DNA of 64,000 nucleotides from Hyphomicrobiales bacterium (GCA_027487555.1 JAIYDI010000004.1:1-64000); one strand, 5' to 3'. Positions 27,349 through 36,422 are shown, counted from the first letter of the stretch. Program-made: numbers and translations. Notes: a model not told the origin generated them from the letters alone.

Positions 27349-27364
27349 TTAAGGAAGGGTTAAC
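27349..27364. promoter_or_regulatory. CtrA-type binding site
   Basis: TTAA-GGAAGGG-TTAAC matches the alphaproteobacterial CtrA consensus TTAA-N7-TTAAC with no mismatch. It lies between the start of the 84-residue minus-strand gene and the end of the GNAT gene, so the only promoter it can serve nearby is that of the small gene. Confidence 0.6.
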
Positions 27365-27389
27365 GGCCCAAGGCTCGAACCGTTTGCGA

Positions 27390-27944
27390 TCATTGGCCGA
27401 TGAACAGTCGCACAACATGTCGGCGGCGGCCTAGCAGACCGACATGTGTGAACCCGGCGCGATCGAAGGCAGCAACGAAGCCCATATGGCGAAAAGATGG
27501 TGCGTCCGGGTCGACAGGATAGGCCTCAACGATCTTCGCCCCCTGACGACGGGCCTCGTCAATGGCGCCAGCGATCAGTTGGTGGGCGAGACCAGCGCCA
27601 CGTTCCCGCCGCGGGATATACATACAAGTCAGCGACCAAATGGACTGTCCCGGGTGCGCTGTCGGTTCACCTAGGCCGCGAAAGCTTTCTTTGGGTGCAA
27701 TCGAGACCCAAGCCGTAGCGACGCCGTCGCGATAACCCAGAAGCCCAATGGGTACACCCGAAGCGACCCGACCCAAGATCTGACTCCGCCCCTGAGCGCT
27801 ACGGTTTGTCCGCGCCTCATCAGGCGTTGCGCGCAATGCCATGCACCAGCAGTACTTTGGACCGCCCGGGGCGTCGAACAGGGCCTCAAAATCGGCGCTG
27901 TTCGTCTTATCTACGCGACGAAAGAAAAGTGGAGATGCACTCAT
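27390..27944 (-). CDS. GNAT-family N-acetyltransferase
   Basis: This 184-residue GNAT protein has the acetyl-CoA region SIWSLTCMYIPRRERGAGLA (R-x-x-G-x-A type) followed by HQLIAGAIDEARRQGAK and the FRHMGFVAAFDRAGF C-terminal core. An N-terminal CWCMALRA segment resembles a subgroup with a conserved CxCxxxR. It overlaps the gloB stop by one base (TAATG), so the two are one operon. The substrate is unknown. Confidence 0.87.
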   Translation of the reverse strand: MSASPLFFRRVDKTNSADFEALFDAPGGPKYCWCMALRATPDEARTNRSAQGRSQILGRVASGVPIGLLGYRDGVATAWVSIAPKESFRGLGEPTAHPGQSIWSLTCMYIPRRERGAGLAHQLIAGAIDEARRQGAKIVEAYPVDPDAPSFRHMGFVAAFDRAGFTHVGLLGRRRHVVRLFIGQ

Positions 27945-28762
27945 TAGGCTGGCTTGAACTCGTCTTTTGCGCGGCGAAGCGCTGCGAACACCACATGTGC
28001 ATCGGCATCCGCGGGGAGTTTCATGGCCCGAGCCAAGGTCGGGTGATCCGCGCGCAGGAACGGGTTCGCAGCCTTTTCGAGCCCGAGGCTGACAGGGACG
28101 GTTGGCAGGTTCTGCGCTCGCAGGCGGTCAACTTCGCCGGCACGGATGCGAAGCGCCGCATTGTTGGGGTCGACGGTGAGCGCAAAGGCAGCATTGGACT
28201 GCGCATACTCGTGCCCACAATACACAAGCGTGTCATTGGGCAACTCGCGCAGTCGCACGAGCCCGTCCCACATCGGCTTTGGGCTGCCTTCGAACATCCG
28301 TCCGACGCCCAGCGAGAAGAGCGCATCCGCAGAAAACAGATGCCGACCTTCGGGGTCGTAATAGACCACTTGCCCAAGCGTATGCCCGGGCGCCTCGATT
28401 ACGACGAACTCGCTTTGCCCGATGGCGATGGTATCACCATCAGCGACAAGACGATCGAGCCCCAGAATTTTCGCCGCTTCGGCTCGCGGACCAGTGACGA
28501 TCGCACCATATTCACGCTTCAGGGGCGGAATAGCTTCGACATGGTCGGAATGGTGGTGAGTAATGAGAATGTCGGTAAGCGTCCAACCCCGGCGGCCGAG
28601 CGCTTCTCGGATAGGCTTCGCTTCGGGCGCGTCGATGGCGGCAGTCCGACCGGTAGCGACGTCGTGGACGAGGTAGCCGTAATTGTCGCTACGGGCGGGA
28701 AAGACATCGATTAGCAGCGGCAAGGCAATATCCTTATTTGGCAGCAGGGTGACATGGGACAA
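27944..28762 (-). CDS. gloB: Hydroxyacylglutathione hydrolase (glyoxalase II)
   Basis: This 272-residue metallo-beta-lactamase-fold enzyme hydrolyses S-D-lactoylglutathione. The binuclear metal motif THHHSDHVE is intact, with further ligands in PGHTLGQVVYY, FSADALFSLG and YCGHEYAQSN. It works in methylglyoxal removal; the window also holds a methylglyoxal synthase 20 kb away. It is divergent from the methyltransferase gene, as in many Rhizobiales. Confidence 0.94.
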   Translation of the reverse strand: MSHVTLLPNKDIALPLLIDVFPARSDNYGYLVHDVATGRTAAIDAPEAKPIREALGRRGWTLTDILITHHHSDHVEAIPPLKREYGAIVTGPRAEAAKILGLDRLVADGDTIAIGQSEFVVIEAPGHTLGQVVYYDPEGRHLFSADALFSLGVGRMFEGSPKPMWDGLVRLRELPNDTLVYCGHEYAQSNAAFALTVDPNNAALRIRAGEVDRLRAQNLPTVPVSLGLEKAANPFLRADHPTLARAMKLPADADAHVVFAALRRAKDEFKPA

Positions 28763-28901
28763 GGCTTGTGAGATGGCTAAAGGCAGATGTGCCCAAGGGC
28801 AAGGTAGGTATGCTGCAAGTCGTTGATCTGTCGCGGGTTGAACAGGGAGAAGGCTATAGCGTGTCTGCCCTTTGCTCCAGTGCCAAGATAAGGGCGCTGT
28901 G

Positions 28902-29642
28902 ATGACACCGCACGTCGCGCGCCTGATCGAATTCTACAAGTCGCCATTGGGCAAGATTTCGCGCGCGCTGGTGCGCGAAGAGATCGTCCGTATGGCCGGA
29001 AGCGTGAAGCAGCGCCGCGCTCTGGGGCTTGGCTTTGCCTCGCCTTACCTGCGGTTCACCCTCGGAGAAGCGGAGCGTGTACTGGCGGTCATGCCGGCGC
29101 GCCAGGGCGCTTCGGCCTGGCCGCGAGAGGGCCCGTCTCATACCGTTCTATGCGATCCGCTTGAGATGCCGCTTACCGACTCGTCCGTCGATCTGGTGAT
29201 CGCTGTCCACTCTTTCGAGCATGCGACTGATGCAGAAGAGCAAATGCGAGAGCTATGGCGGGTCGCGGCGCCCAATGCCCGTCTGATCGTCGTCGTGCCG
29301 AAGCGGCGCGGGTTATGGGCGCAGGCGGACAACACGCCATTTGGCGATGGGTACCCGTTCAGCAAGGGACAATTGGAGAAGTTGCTGCGCGACCATAGTT
29401 TCGTTCCCGAGCAATGGAAGGATGCGCTTTACCTGCCACCGAGCAACCATCCGCTGCTGCTGCGTTCGGCGCGATTCTTCGAGCGTGCTGGAAGACTTTT
29501 CGGGCCCGCGCTTGCCGGCCTGTTGATCGTACAGGCGCGGAAGGAACTGTTTCCAGCGGTTCCCCGCCGGCGCAAGGCAGAACGCTACGTCCGCGTCCAA
29601 GGGCTTTCGGCACAGACGGCAAGAGAGATGCCCGACCGATAG
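28902..29642 (+). CDS. Class I SAM-dependent methyltransferase
   Basis: This protein of 246 residues has a compact Rossmann methyltransferase core in the middle (DPLEMPLTDSSVDLVIAVHS, then FEHATDAEEQMRELWRVAAP, LIVVVP). The N-terminal glycine motif is degenerate (ALGLGFASPYL). ATG at 28902 is preferred to the upstream TTG at 28872. The conserved neighbourhood (gloB divergent, hisC and tyrC downstream) is typical of Hyphomicrobiales. The substrate is unknown. Confidence 0.85.
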   Translation: MTPHVARLIEFYKSPLGKISRALVREEIVRMAGSVKQRRALGLGFASPYLRFTLGEAERVLAVMPARQGASAWPREGPSHTVLCDPLEMPLTDSSVDLVIAVHSFEHATDAEEQMRELWRVAAPNARLIVVVPKRRGLWAQADNTPFGDGYPFSKGQLEKLLRDHSFVPEQWKDALYLPPSNHPLLLRSARFFERAGRLFGPALAGLLIVQARKELFPAVPRRRKAERYVRVQGLSAQTAREMPDR

Positions 29643-29725
29643 CCCGCTCTGCCCCAAAGCCTTTGCGTTCCGCGGGGGCTTGACCTATGGTCCGGCCGGT
29701 TTTCGACCGGTACGAACCTATACTC

Positions 29726-30829
29726 ATGTCATCATCTGCCACACGCCCGGTGCCCCAGAAGGGTATACTTGAGATTGCGCCTTACGTTCCCGGGCGATCG
29801 GACGCGCCACAGGGCGTGGCGCTGGTCAAGCTCTCGGCAAACGAAAGTCCGCTGGGGGCAAGCCCGAAAGCGATTGTGGCGCACAAGGCAGTAGCGAACA
29901 CACTGCATCTCTACCCGGAAGGCTCGTCTCGCCTGTTACGCGAGGCGCTCGGAGAAGTGCACGGTATAGACGCAAGCCGGATCGTTTGTGGTTTCGGGTC
30001 GGACGACATTCTACATCTTCTCGCGCAGGTTTATCTTGGGCCAGGCGACGAGGCTGTGATGAGCCAGTTCGGCTTCAACGTCTATCCGATCATAACGCGA
30101 GGCGCCTCCGCCGAGATCGTGATGGCGCCAGAGACGGACTATCGTGCGGATGTGGGGAGCATCCTTGCTACAATAACGCCTCGTACCAAGGTCGTGTTTC
30201 TAGCAAACCCAAACAACCCGACGGGCACCTATCTGCCCAAGTCAGAGGTGGAGCGGCTGCACAGGGCGCTGCGACCCGACATTCTGTTCGTGCTCGATAG
30301 TGCGTATGCGGAGTATGTGACCGCAGAGGACTACTCGGTGGGCATAGACTTGGTCAACGCGTCACAGAACGTCGTCATGGTACGTACGTTCTCGAAGATG
30401 GGCATCGCTGGAGAGCGCGTCGGCTGGATGTACGGGCCCGAGCATATCGTTGATGCAGTGAACCGGATTCGCGGACCGTTCAACGTGACACTGTCAGGAC
30501 AGGCGGCAGCTGCGGCCGCGGCGCGAGATTTGGACTTCACCTCGGAACTCAGGGCACACAACGCAAAATGGCGTGGGTGGCTGACCAACGCTTTGGGATC
30601 GAATGCCATTCGTGTGCCGCCGAGCCAGGGGAACTTCGTGCTCGCGCTGTTCGAAGATGCAGCGACGGCGAAGGCGGCCTTTTCGGCACTGCGTGACGAG
30701 GGGCTGCTGGTGCGGGAGATGCATGGTTATGGCATTCCCCACGGCTTGCGCATTTCCATCGGCCTCGAAGAACCGATGCGACGTGTGGTGGCGATTTTGA
30801 AGGCGTTCGGCGCGCCGGGAGCAGAATGA
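29726..30829 (+). CDS. hisC: Histidinol-phosphate / aromatic aminotransferase
   Basis: This 367-residue fold-type I PLP enzyme has VKLSANESPLG at the N-terminus, ANPNNPTGT, and the Schiff-base lysine in TFSKMGIAGERVGW. The family acts in histidine synthesis and in tyrosine/phenylalanine transamination. Its position directly before prephenate dehydrogenase suggests at least a partial aromatic role. ATG at 29726 is chosen over the earlier TTG/ATG frame at 29687. Spacing to tyrC is one base. Confidence 0.93.
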   Translation: MSSSATRPVPQKGILEIAPYVPGRSDAPQGVALVKLSANESPLGASPKAIVAHKAVANTLHLYPEGSSRLLREALGEVHGIDASRIVCGFGSDDILHLLAQVYLGPGDEAVMSQFGFNVYPIITRGASAEIVMAPETDYRADVGSILATITPRTKVVFLANPNNPTGTYLPKSEVERLHRALRPDILFVLDSAYAEYVTAEDYSVGIDLVNASQNVVMVRTFSKMGIAGERVGWMYGPEHIVDAVNRIRGPFNVTLSGQAAAAAAARDLDFTSELRAHNAKWRGWLTNALGSNAIRVPPSQGNFVLALFEDAATAKAAFSALRDEGLLVREMHGYGIPHGLRISIGLEEPMRRVVAILKAFGAPGAE

Positions 30830-30830
30830 C

Positions 30831-31817
30831 ATGTTCGACAAACTGGCGTTGATTGGCATCGGGCTCATCGGCTCCTCTATCGCCCGCGCGACGCGGCTCA
30901 AAGGCCTCGCCAAGCATGTCGCCATCTCGACACGCAAGCTGGAGACTCTGGACGAAGCGCGCACCCTCGGGCTTGGTGACACCTACACGCTCGATGCCGC
31001 AGAGGCGGTAGAGGCGGCTGACCTTGTTATTCTTTGCACGCCGGTGGGGGCCTATGGTTCGGTAATGGAGCAGATCGCACCAGCGCTTGCGCCTGGCGCC
31101 ATCCTGTCCGATGTGGGCTCGGTCAAGCGCCACGTGGTTGATGTACTGAAGCCGCTGGTACCCGCCAGCGTGCACTTGATCCCCGGACACCCGCTGGCGG
31201 GCACCGAGCATTCCGGCCCGTCGGCAGGCTTCCCGGAGCTGTTCGTCAATCGATGGTGCGTGCTGACGCCGGGCCCGGACGTGGACGCGGTGGCGATCGC
31301 ACGGCTGACGGCGTTCTGGGGCGCGATGGGCTCCAACGTCGAGTGCATGGACGCAACGCACCACGACATGGTGCTGGCAATCACCAGCCACATCCCGCAT
31401 CTGATCGCCTACAACATTGTGGGGACGGTGGCGGACCTTGAAGCCGACACGCAGTCGGAAGTCATCAAGTTCTCCGCCTCGGGTTTCCGCGACTTTACCC
31501 GCATCGCGGCCAGCGATCCGGTGATGTGGCGCGACATCTTTCTCACCAACCGTGATGCGGTGCTCGAGATGCTGGGGCGGTTCAATGAAGATTTGAGCCG
31601 GTTGCAACGCGCGGTGCGCGTCGGCGACGGACCGGCGCTTGAAGGCTTGTTTACCCGCACGCGCGCCGTTCGTCGGTCGATCATCACGGCCGGGCAGGAA
31701 ACCGCACAGGCTGATTTCGGTCGCCCGCATGCGAGCGCCAAGGTACCGGCCAGCGCACTGCCCGGCACCGCACCCGAACTTGGCATCCGCGAGCATGGCG
31801 GCGGCGAGGACGCCTGA
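30831..31817 (+). CDS. tyrC: Prephenate/arogenate dehydrogenase family protein
   Basis: This 328-residue NAD(P)-dependent enzyme makes 4-hydroxyphenylpyruvate or tyrosine. The nucleotide loop is IGIGLIGSSIARA, followed by ILCTPVGAYGSV, SDVGSVKRHVV, the HPLAGTEHSGP substrate loop and the HHDMVLAITSHIPHLIAYN helix. It begins one base after hisC, so they form a tyrosine-biosynthesis pair. No ACT domain is present. Gene naming follows common rhizobial usage. Confidence 0.92.
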   Translation: MFDKLALIGIGLIGSSIARATRLKGLAKHVAISTRKLETLDEARTLGLGDTYTLDAAEAVEAADLVILCTPVGAYGSVMEQIAPALAPGAILSDVGSVKRHVVDVLKPLVPASVHLIPGHPLAGTEHSGPSAGFPELFVNRWCVLTPGPDVDAVAIARLTAFWGAMGSNVECMDATHHDMVLAITSHIPHLIAYNIVGTVADLEADTQSEVIKFSASGFRDFTRIAASDPVMWRDIFLTNRDAVLEMLGRFNEDLSRLQRAVRVGDGPALEGLFTRTRAVRRSIITAGQETAQADFGRPHASAKVPASALPGTAPELGIREHGGGEDA

Positions 31818-31830
31818 GCGCACGTCACGA

Positions 31831-32844
31831 TCACCAAAGGGGTGGGATTTCGACAAGTGTCATGGTCAGCAGGCGCAACTGACTGTTGATCATCGTCAAC
31901 TGGTTGGAAAAACCTCCATCTGGCTGCTGGGCACCCTTGATCATCGCCATCTCGACCGGCGGCAGTATGGAGCCGAAACGGTCAAGCACCCCCTTGCCGC
32001 TATAGGTGAGCTTGGCATTGACCAGACCGGTCTCGGTCAGGCTCGCTTCGCCCGCTATGTCGAAACGCTCATCGGGATCGGCTTGCGTGCCGGTAAAGCC
32101 CACCAGCTTGAACTGGCCACCACGACGTTGCCAATTGCGAATCGGGTCCGGATCACTAGCCAGTATCATCAGGTCGTCTGGAAGACCGGTGAGTTCGGAC
32201 TGGAACTCCGACTGGCCATTGGCGATGCGGAAGGCGGGCGCCGTGAGCGCATCGACGCGGGCATACAGCGCCAGCCCCGCTGTGCCGGCAGCGGCATCGT
32301 GCGTTTCCGGCATGTCGCCGATCTGCAACTCGATCTTGTCGGCCTTGGCCTGAAGGACATCCGAAAGGACCGTGTCGTTCCAGACGAGTTTGTCGGCAAC
32401 AAGGGATATCCGGGCAATACGCCAGCCTTTGCCCGAGAGCCCCTCAATAAAGTCGGAGGCGGTTATGCGGGCACTGCCATTGAGTCGCTCGAAGTCGAAG
32501 CGGGAACTGGAGCCTGTGAACGCGTTGTGCATGGCGTAGGGTGCATGCATCGAAAAGATGACGTGGGTCGGATTATACGCAAGGACCGATGCCCGGATGC
32601 CATCGACGGTGATCGTTTCATCACCAGAATCGAGAGTGGCCTTCCCGCAGTCGACGTCGAAGCGGAAGGGGAACCCCGAGACGTTGAGGGTGGCACAACC
32701 GATGCGTGGCGAGACTTCCGGATCGTTGGCGGCAAGTGCGATCACCTGTTCGCGGATTGCAGATGCGCCGAACAGCCATGCGCCGCTCCAGAGCGCGAAG
32801 ACCAGCGCCACGACGCAACCCAGAACGATGACCTTCAGCTTCAC
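31831..32844 (-). CDS. DUF2125 domain protein
   Basis: This 337-residue protein has an N-terminal signal anchor (residues 5-25) and a beta-rich periplasmic body containing GCATLNVSGFPFRFDVDCGK and FDFERLNGSARI. This matches DUF2125, an alphaproteobacterial family of unknown role found next to tyrC in Rhizobiales. It is convergent with tyrC, 13 bp apart. Confidence 0.88.
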   Translation of the reverse strand: MKLKVIVLGCVVALVFALWSGAWLFGASAIREQVIALAANDPEVSPRIGCATLNVSGFPFRFDVDCGKATLDSGDETITVDGIRASVLAYNPTHVIFSMHAPYAMHNAFTGSSSRFDFERLNGSARITASDFIEGLSGKGWRIARISLVADKLVWNDTVLSDVLQAKADKIELQIGDMPETHDAAAGTAGLALYARVDALTAPAFRIANGQSEFQSELTGLPDDLMILASDPDPIRNWQRRGGQFKLVGFTGTQADPDERFDIAGEASLTETGLVNAKLTYSGKGVLDRFGSILPPVEMAMIKGAQQPDGGFSNQLTMINSQLRLLTMTLVEIPPLW

Positions 32845-33337
32845 GACTCATATCTCCCGGTGCCCAAACGTGCCGGCGGGACGGTATCGACAGCGATGCC
32901 CTGGGGGCAAGGCCGAGACGGAACATCCGGACGAAACCCACGGAAGGGCGGCATTCCACCGCAGCAGACCGGGTGGAGCCGACCCGCGCCGCTGCGCCGG
33001 CGCACGCTGTGCCCCGACGGATTTCTGTCGCGAATTTGAAAGATGAACGGTAGTTTTGGAGTGTCCGCCTGCCACAATTGCCTCCCCCTCGACCAGGAGC
33101 AGTATCGCATGGTTTCGCGGCACGGGGATAACTCGCAGAAGCAGCAATCCTGCGGGGTTTGCGCAGGTCAAGGCCGGGGTCGGAGGCCGCCGCGCGCATC
33201 GGCTTGAACGCGCCGCATGCCCGCTTTCCGACAGCCGCGCCACAGAAAAGCCCGCGGCACTCCGTATTGATGAATGGATTGTGAACAGCGCTGCGCTGGG
33301 GCGCGCAAATACGCCGCAGAAGACGGCACCGGAGCGA
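32845..33337. other. Intergenic stretch without a supported gene
   Basis: About 490 bp separate the DUF2125 gene from the LexA-box gene. Overlapping open frames exist on both strands, but they are Arg/Pro/Ser-rich and lack ribosome-binding sites or recognisable motifs. In related genomes a cyclotransferase-type gene may occur near DUF2125; no trace of one is visible here. It could be decayed sequence. Confidence 0.4.
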
Positions 33338-33703
33338 CTAGGCGGCGTGCAGATTGAGCAGCGGTTCGCCCGCTTCCAGGTCCCAGATGACGGTCAGACG
33401 TTCGATATCGCTGCCAGCGCCGAGCACCTCGAACACCCGGTCGGCGCAGTCCATCGCCAGGCGGAAGCGGGCGCGGCTATCTGCATCGGCCACGATATCC
33501 AGGGCACTGCCCACCCAGAGCACCATGGGCCCAAGCGCCACCAGATAGAGGCGGTCATCGACGAACCTGAAGGTCGCCGGAGGCTCGGGACGGAGCGCAT
33601 AGATGCGGCCAGATCGCCCCCGCCAGCTGGCCTGCCGATCTGCCCGTTCGACGATTTCTCGATCCAAGACTGGCACCACGGCTTCCTCCCTATGCTGAAT
33701 CAT
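33338..33703 (-). CDS. Unknown protein with LexA-type promoter
   Basis: This 121-residue soluble protein starts MIQHREEAVVPVLD and includes a basic stretch (RQASWRGRSGRI), then alternating hydrophobic segments (FVDDRLYLVALGPMVLWVG) and an acidic C-terminus. No family is recognised. The ATG at 33703 lies 25 bp from a GTTC-N7-GTTC box that overlaps the -10 element of a good sigma70 promoter, so it is probably repressed by LexA and induced by DNA damage. The longer frame to 33904 would run through that promoter and is rejected. Confidence 0.7.
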   Translation of the reverse strand: MIQHREEAVVPVLDREIVERADRQASWRGRSGRIYALRPEPPATFRFVDDRLYLVALGPMVLWVGSALDIVADADSRARFRLAMDCADRVFEVLGAGSDIERLTVIWDLEAGEPLLNLHAA

Positions 33704-33728
33704 CGCTGATTCTCGGACATAATGGTAA

Positions 33729-33763
33729 GAACAAATGTAGAACGCTTTTGACTCAAATGTCAA
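33729..33763 (-). promoter_or_regulatory. Sigma70 promoter with embedded LexA (SOS) box
   Basis: On the minus strand TTGACA (33758-33763) is followed 18 bp later by TACATT (33734-33739). GTTCTACATTTGTTC (33729-33743) is an exact GTTC-N7-GTTC, the alphaproteobacterial LexA consensus, and it covers the -10. The arrangement would block RNA polymerase in the absence of damage. Confidence 0.75.
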
Positions 33764-33827
33764 GCAAATTCGATCGACCCCACTAGGTGTATGGGCCAGA
33801 ACTGCCGAACGCGTCAATATGTAGTGG

Positions 33828-34673
33828 TTACAGCGTATCCGGCCCCGTAGGGATGGTTTCGAGCCCGCTCCGAAGGGCGGCATCAAGCGGACGGGAGAGA
33901 CCATCGCGGTATGCCCGTCCGAGGAGCCCGCGCGTTGCCGCCTCGATTTCGCCTTCGAGCCGACGCGCGAATTCCTGAGTGTCGAGGCCGGGCGGAATGG
34001 CAGGGAGAAAACGGGCCCTGGCGACGCCCGGCCAGAGCAGGCGCGAGTTGCGGCCCCAGAAGAGACCGGAGTTCAACGCAACCGGGACGACTGGTACGCC
34101 GAGGCTTTCGTAGAGACGAAGAATGCCCTGCCGGTATTGCGGCTCGGCGAGGGGCGCGCGGCGCGTGCCTTCGGGGAAGATGATGATCCGGGCACCGCGG
34201 GCCAGGGCCGTGCGCGCCTCCTCGACCATGGCCGGGATAGCCCCAGCACCAAGCGACCGATCCAGCCGAATGGTATCGAAGCTCTTCGCCGCATGGCCGA
34301 AGAACGGAATATCCATCAGCTCCTTCTTGGCAATGAAGGCCGGCCGGCCGGCGCCCGGCAGCAAGGCAAAGACGTCCCAATCGCTCATGTGCTTGGCGGC
34401 AATGATGCAGGGGCCTGGAGGAATGTTCTCAAGGCCGGCCACCTCGGATCGAAGACCGACGATGAACTTGAGAAGCCAAAGGCTGGACGCGATCCAATAG
34501 CGCGCAAGGACCCAGCCAATGCGGGTGCGCCGCCCGCCGGACAGCAGGGCGATCGTGCCGATAAGGATGGCCAGGAAAGCCGTCTGGATCAGAAACAAGG
34601 CATAGAACAGCCCGGAGCGCAGCGCCTGAAGCGGCACCGAGACCTGCTTGCCCTGTTCTGGTGGGGCGCTCAC
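33828..34673 (-). CDS. 1-acyl-sn-glycerol-3-phosphate acyltransferase (PlsC-like)
   Basis: This 281-residue membrane acyltransferase adds the sn-2 acyl chain to lysophosphatidic acid. An N-terminal transmembrane region is followed by the HX4D motif in KHMSDWDVFAL and by FPEGTRR; the PVVPVALNSG segment also fits. The start is the GTG at 34673, which overlaps the ftsX TGA (GTGA), implying translational coupling. The ftsE-ftsX-plsC order is widespread in Rhizobiales. Confidence 0.9.
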   Translation of the reverse strand: MSAPPEQGKQVSVPLQALRSGLFYALFLIQTAFLAILIGTIALLSGGRRTRIGWVLARYWIASSLWLLKFIVGLRSEVAGLENIPPGPCIIAAKHMSDWDVFALLPGAGRPAFIAKKELMDIPFFGHAAKSFDTIRLDRSLGAGAIPAMVEEARTALARGARIIIFPEGTRRAPLAEPQYRQGILRLYESLGVPVVPVALNSGLFWGRNSRLLWPGVARARFLPAIPPGLDTQEFARRLEGEIEAATRGLLGRAYRDGLSRPLDAALRSGLETIPTGPDTL

Positions 34674-35629
34674 GATGCGATGCGCTGCAGGAAACGCCGC
34701 ACGGTGATGCGGGATGTGATGGCGGTGAGCGCGGCAATAACCGGAACGACGGCAAGGATGCCGATGATGCCATCGACGCCAAGCGCAAAGCGGCCGAACA
34801 GCACACCAAGCTGCTGACCGGCGGCGCCCGGCATAACCGAACCAGCGGCCACGCCAATCAGGCTGAAGAACAGGAATGCTCCAACCCCGCCCAGGAGCCC
34901 ACCGCGGAAACCGATGGTCAGGAAACGATCCTGAAACTCGCCAGCGATGAAGGTGTTTGACGCGCCGATGAAATGCAGCACACCAACGATCTCGCGGTTG
35001 GAGGCCATGGTGCCGCGTGTCGCGAACACGATGGCGAGTGCGGTGGCGGCAACGATCAGACTGAGGACGAGCAGGCCGGACGCCACGATGGTACCAGCCA
35101 TCGCGTTGAGCTGCTGCCGCCAGGCGGCATGCGTGTCGAGGCTGGCGCCCTTCACAACCGCCAAGTCCTTCGCGAGCTTGTCGGTATCCGCCTCGGCGGG
35201 GTCTGACAGCTCGACAACAACGAGCCTCGGAATGTCGATTGCGCCGAGGTCGACGCCAGCGCCAAGCCATGGCTCCAGCAGCTTCTGGGTTTCCTCGATA
35301 GACAGCGCGCGAGCAGCCGCTACGCCCGGGGTTGCTTCAGCCAGCGCTACAGCGGTGCGAAGGTTCGATTCCATGACCTCACCCTCTATGGGGCGTATCT
35401 GGATAGTGAGTTCGCGCCCGACATCCTGCGACCAGGCAAGGGCGGATTTCTGCACCAGCACGACGGCGCCGAGCGTGACGCAGGACAAGAATGTCATGAT
35501 GGCAATGAGCAGCACCAACGTACGGCCGGTTACCGAGCGGGCCGGCACGATGGGAGTGCCGCGGTCGCGACGGTTGAGCTGAAAATAGCGCAGGAGCGGC
35601 AGTTCAATCTGCAAAACGAACCTCGCCAT
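34670..35629 (-). CDS. ftsX: Cell division protein FtsX
   Basis: This 319-residue permease-like subunit has a short cytoplasmic N-terminus, a first helix (about 35-60), a periplasmic domain and three C-terminal helices (about 185-300). That is the FtsX layout. With FtsE it links divisome state to activation of peptidoglycan hydrolases. It overlaps ftsE by 26 bp and plsC by 4 bp. Sequence identity to E. coli FtsX is low, as usual in this class. Confidence 0.88.
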   Translation of the reverse strand: MARFVLQIELPLLRYFQLNRRDRGTPIVPARSVTGRTLVLLIAIMTFLSCVTLGAVVLVQKSALAWSQDVGRELTIQIRPIEGEVMESNLRTAVALAEATPGVAAARALSIEETQKLLEPWLGAGVDLGAIDIPRLVVVELSDPAEADTDKLAKDLAVVKGASLDTHAAWRQQLNAMAGTIVASGLLVLSLIVAATALAIVFATRGTMASNREIVGVLHFIGASNTFIAGEFQDRFLTIGFRGGLLGGVGAFLFFSLIGVAAGSVMPGAAGQQLGVLFGRFALGVDGIIGILAVVPVIAALTAITSRITVRRFLQRIAS

Positions 35630-36263
35630 TGTCGAGCATCATGCGCGGGAAAGGAAAGCTCTCGAGCAGGGGCAGTTCGTGAGTGGCCAGGATGATCGTG
35701 GTGCCCATCTTGTTGAGCTCGGCAAACAGGCGAACGAGACGAAGCGAAAGCTCCGGATCGACATTTCCTGTTGGCTCGTCCGCAAGCAGGATATCCGGCC
35801 GCCCGATGACTGCACGAGCAATAGCCGCCCTTTGTTTTTCGCCACCCGAAAGCACTGGCGGGTGGGCGTTCAGGCGATGTCCCAAGCCAACCCATTCGAG
35901 CAACTCGATCACATTTGCCCGATAGGAACTCTCCGGTTGCCCCAGAACCCGCAGCGGCAACGCAACATTCTCGAATGTGGTGAGGTGGTCGAGCAGGCGA
36001 AACTCCTGGAAGACGATTCCGATATGCCGGCGCATTTCGAGGAGCTCGTCCTGATTCAGGGCGGAGGTACTTTTTCCGAACAGCGTGACTTCGCCGCGGG
36101 TTGGCTTGAGCGACAGCAGAAGCAGCTTGAGAAGTGACGTCTTGCCGGACCCCGATGGGCCCGTGAGAAAATGGAAGCTGCCTGGTTCGATGCGGAACGT
36201 GAGATCTCGCAGGATCTCGGGCCCCTGCCCGTACCGCAAACCGACATTGGAAAACTCGATCAC
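35604..36263 (-). CDS. ftsE: Cell division ATP-binding protein FtsE
   Basis: This 219-residue ABC ATPase has an intact Walker A (GPSGSGKTSLLK), Q-loop (IVFQEFRLL), signature (SGGEKQRAAIARA), Walker B with DEPTGNVD, and H-loop (ATHE). It is the ATPase partner of FtsX. The length and the VFQEFRLLDHLTTFENVALP stretch are characteristic of FtsE rather than of LolD. Confidence 0.93.
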   Translation of the reverse strand: MIEFSNVGLRYGQGPEILRDLTFRIEPGSFHFLTGPSGSGKTSLLKLLLLSLKPTRGEVTLFGKSTSALNQDELLEMRRHIGIVFQEFRLLDHLTTFENVALPLRVLGQPESSYRANVIELLEWVGLGHRLNAHPPVLSGGEKQRAAIARAVIGRPDILLADEPTGNVDPELSLRLVRLFAELNKMGTTIILATHELPLLESFPFPRMMLDNGEVRFAD

Positions 36264-36384
36264 CGGGGGCTTAGCTCCGAATCACCTGCGACGCGCAACG
36301 CCCACCATACCAGCCGGACCAACCCCTGAGGCCTCTCGCCGGCAAATGGGCCCAAATCTTGGCAAGCGAGAAGAAAAGCGGTGA

Positions 36385-36400
36385 TTTGAAGAAACTTAAC
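36385..36400 (+). promoter_or_regulatory. Degenerate CtrA-type half-site
   Basis: TTTG-AAGAAAC-TTAAC keeps the TTAAC half and the N7 spacing of the CtrA box, but the first half has two mismatches. It lies 23 bp before the zinc-ribbon/CpdR operon, which is a plausible CtrA-controlled target. Confidence 0.3.
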
Positions 36401-36422
36401 GGGCGGCCGCTAGGGTCGGGCC

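Noticed and set aside
32848-33243. 131-codon minus-strand ORF upstream of DUF2125
   Set aside because: It competes with open frames on both strands, has no motif and starts without a ribosome-binding site.
33704-33904. N-terminal extension of the LexA-box gene to 33904
   Set aside because: It would be translated through the -35/-10 and LexA box and has low-quality sequence; the ATG at 33703 fits the promoter.
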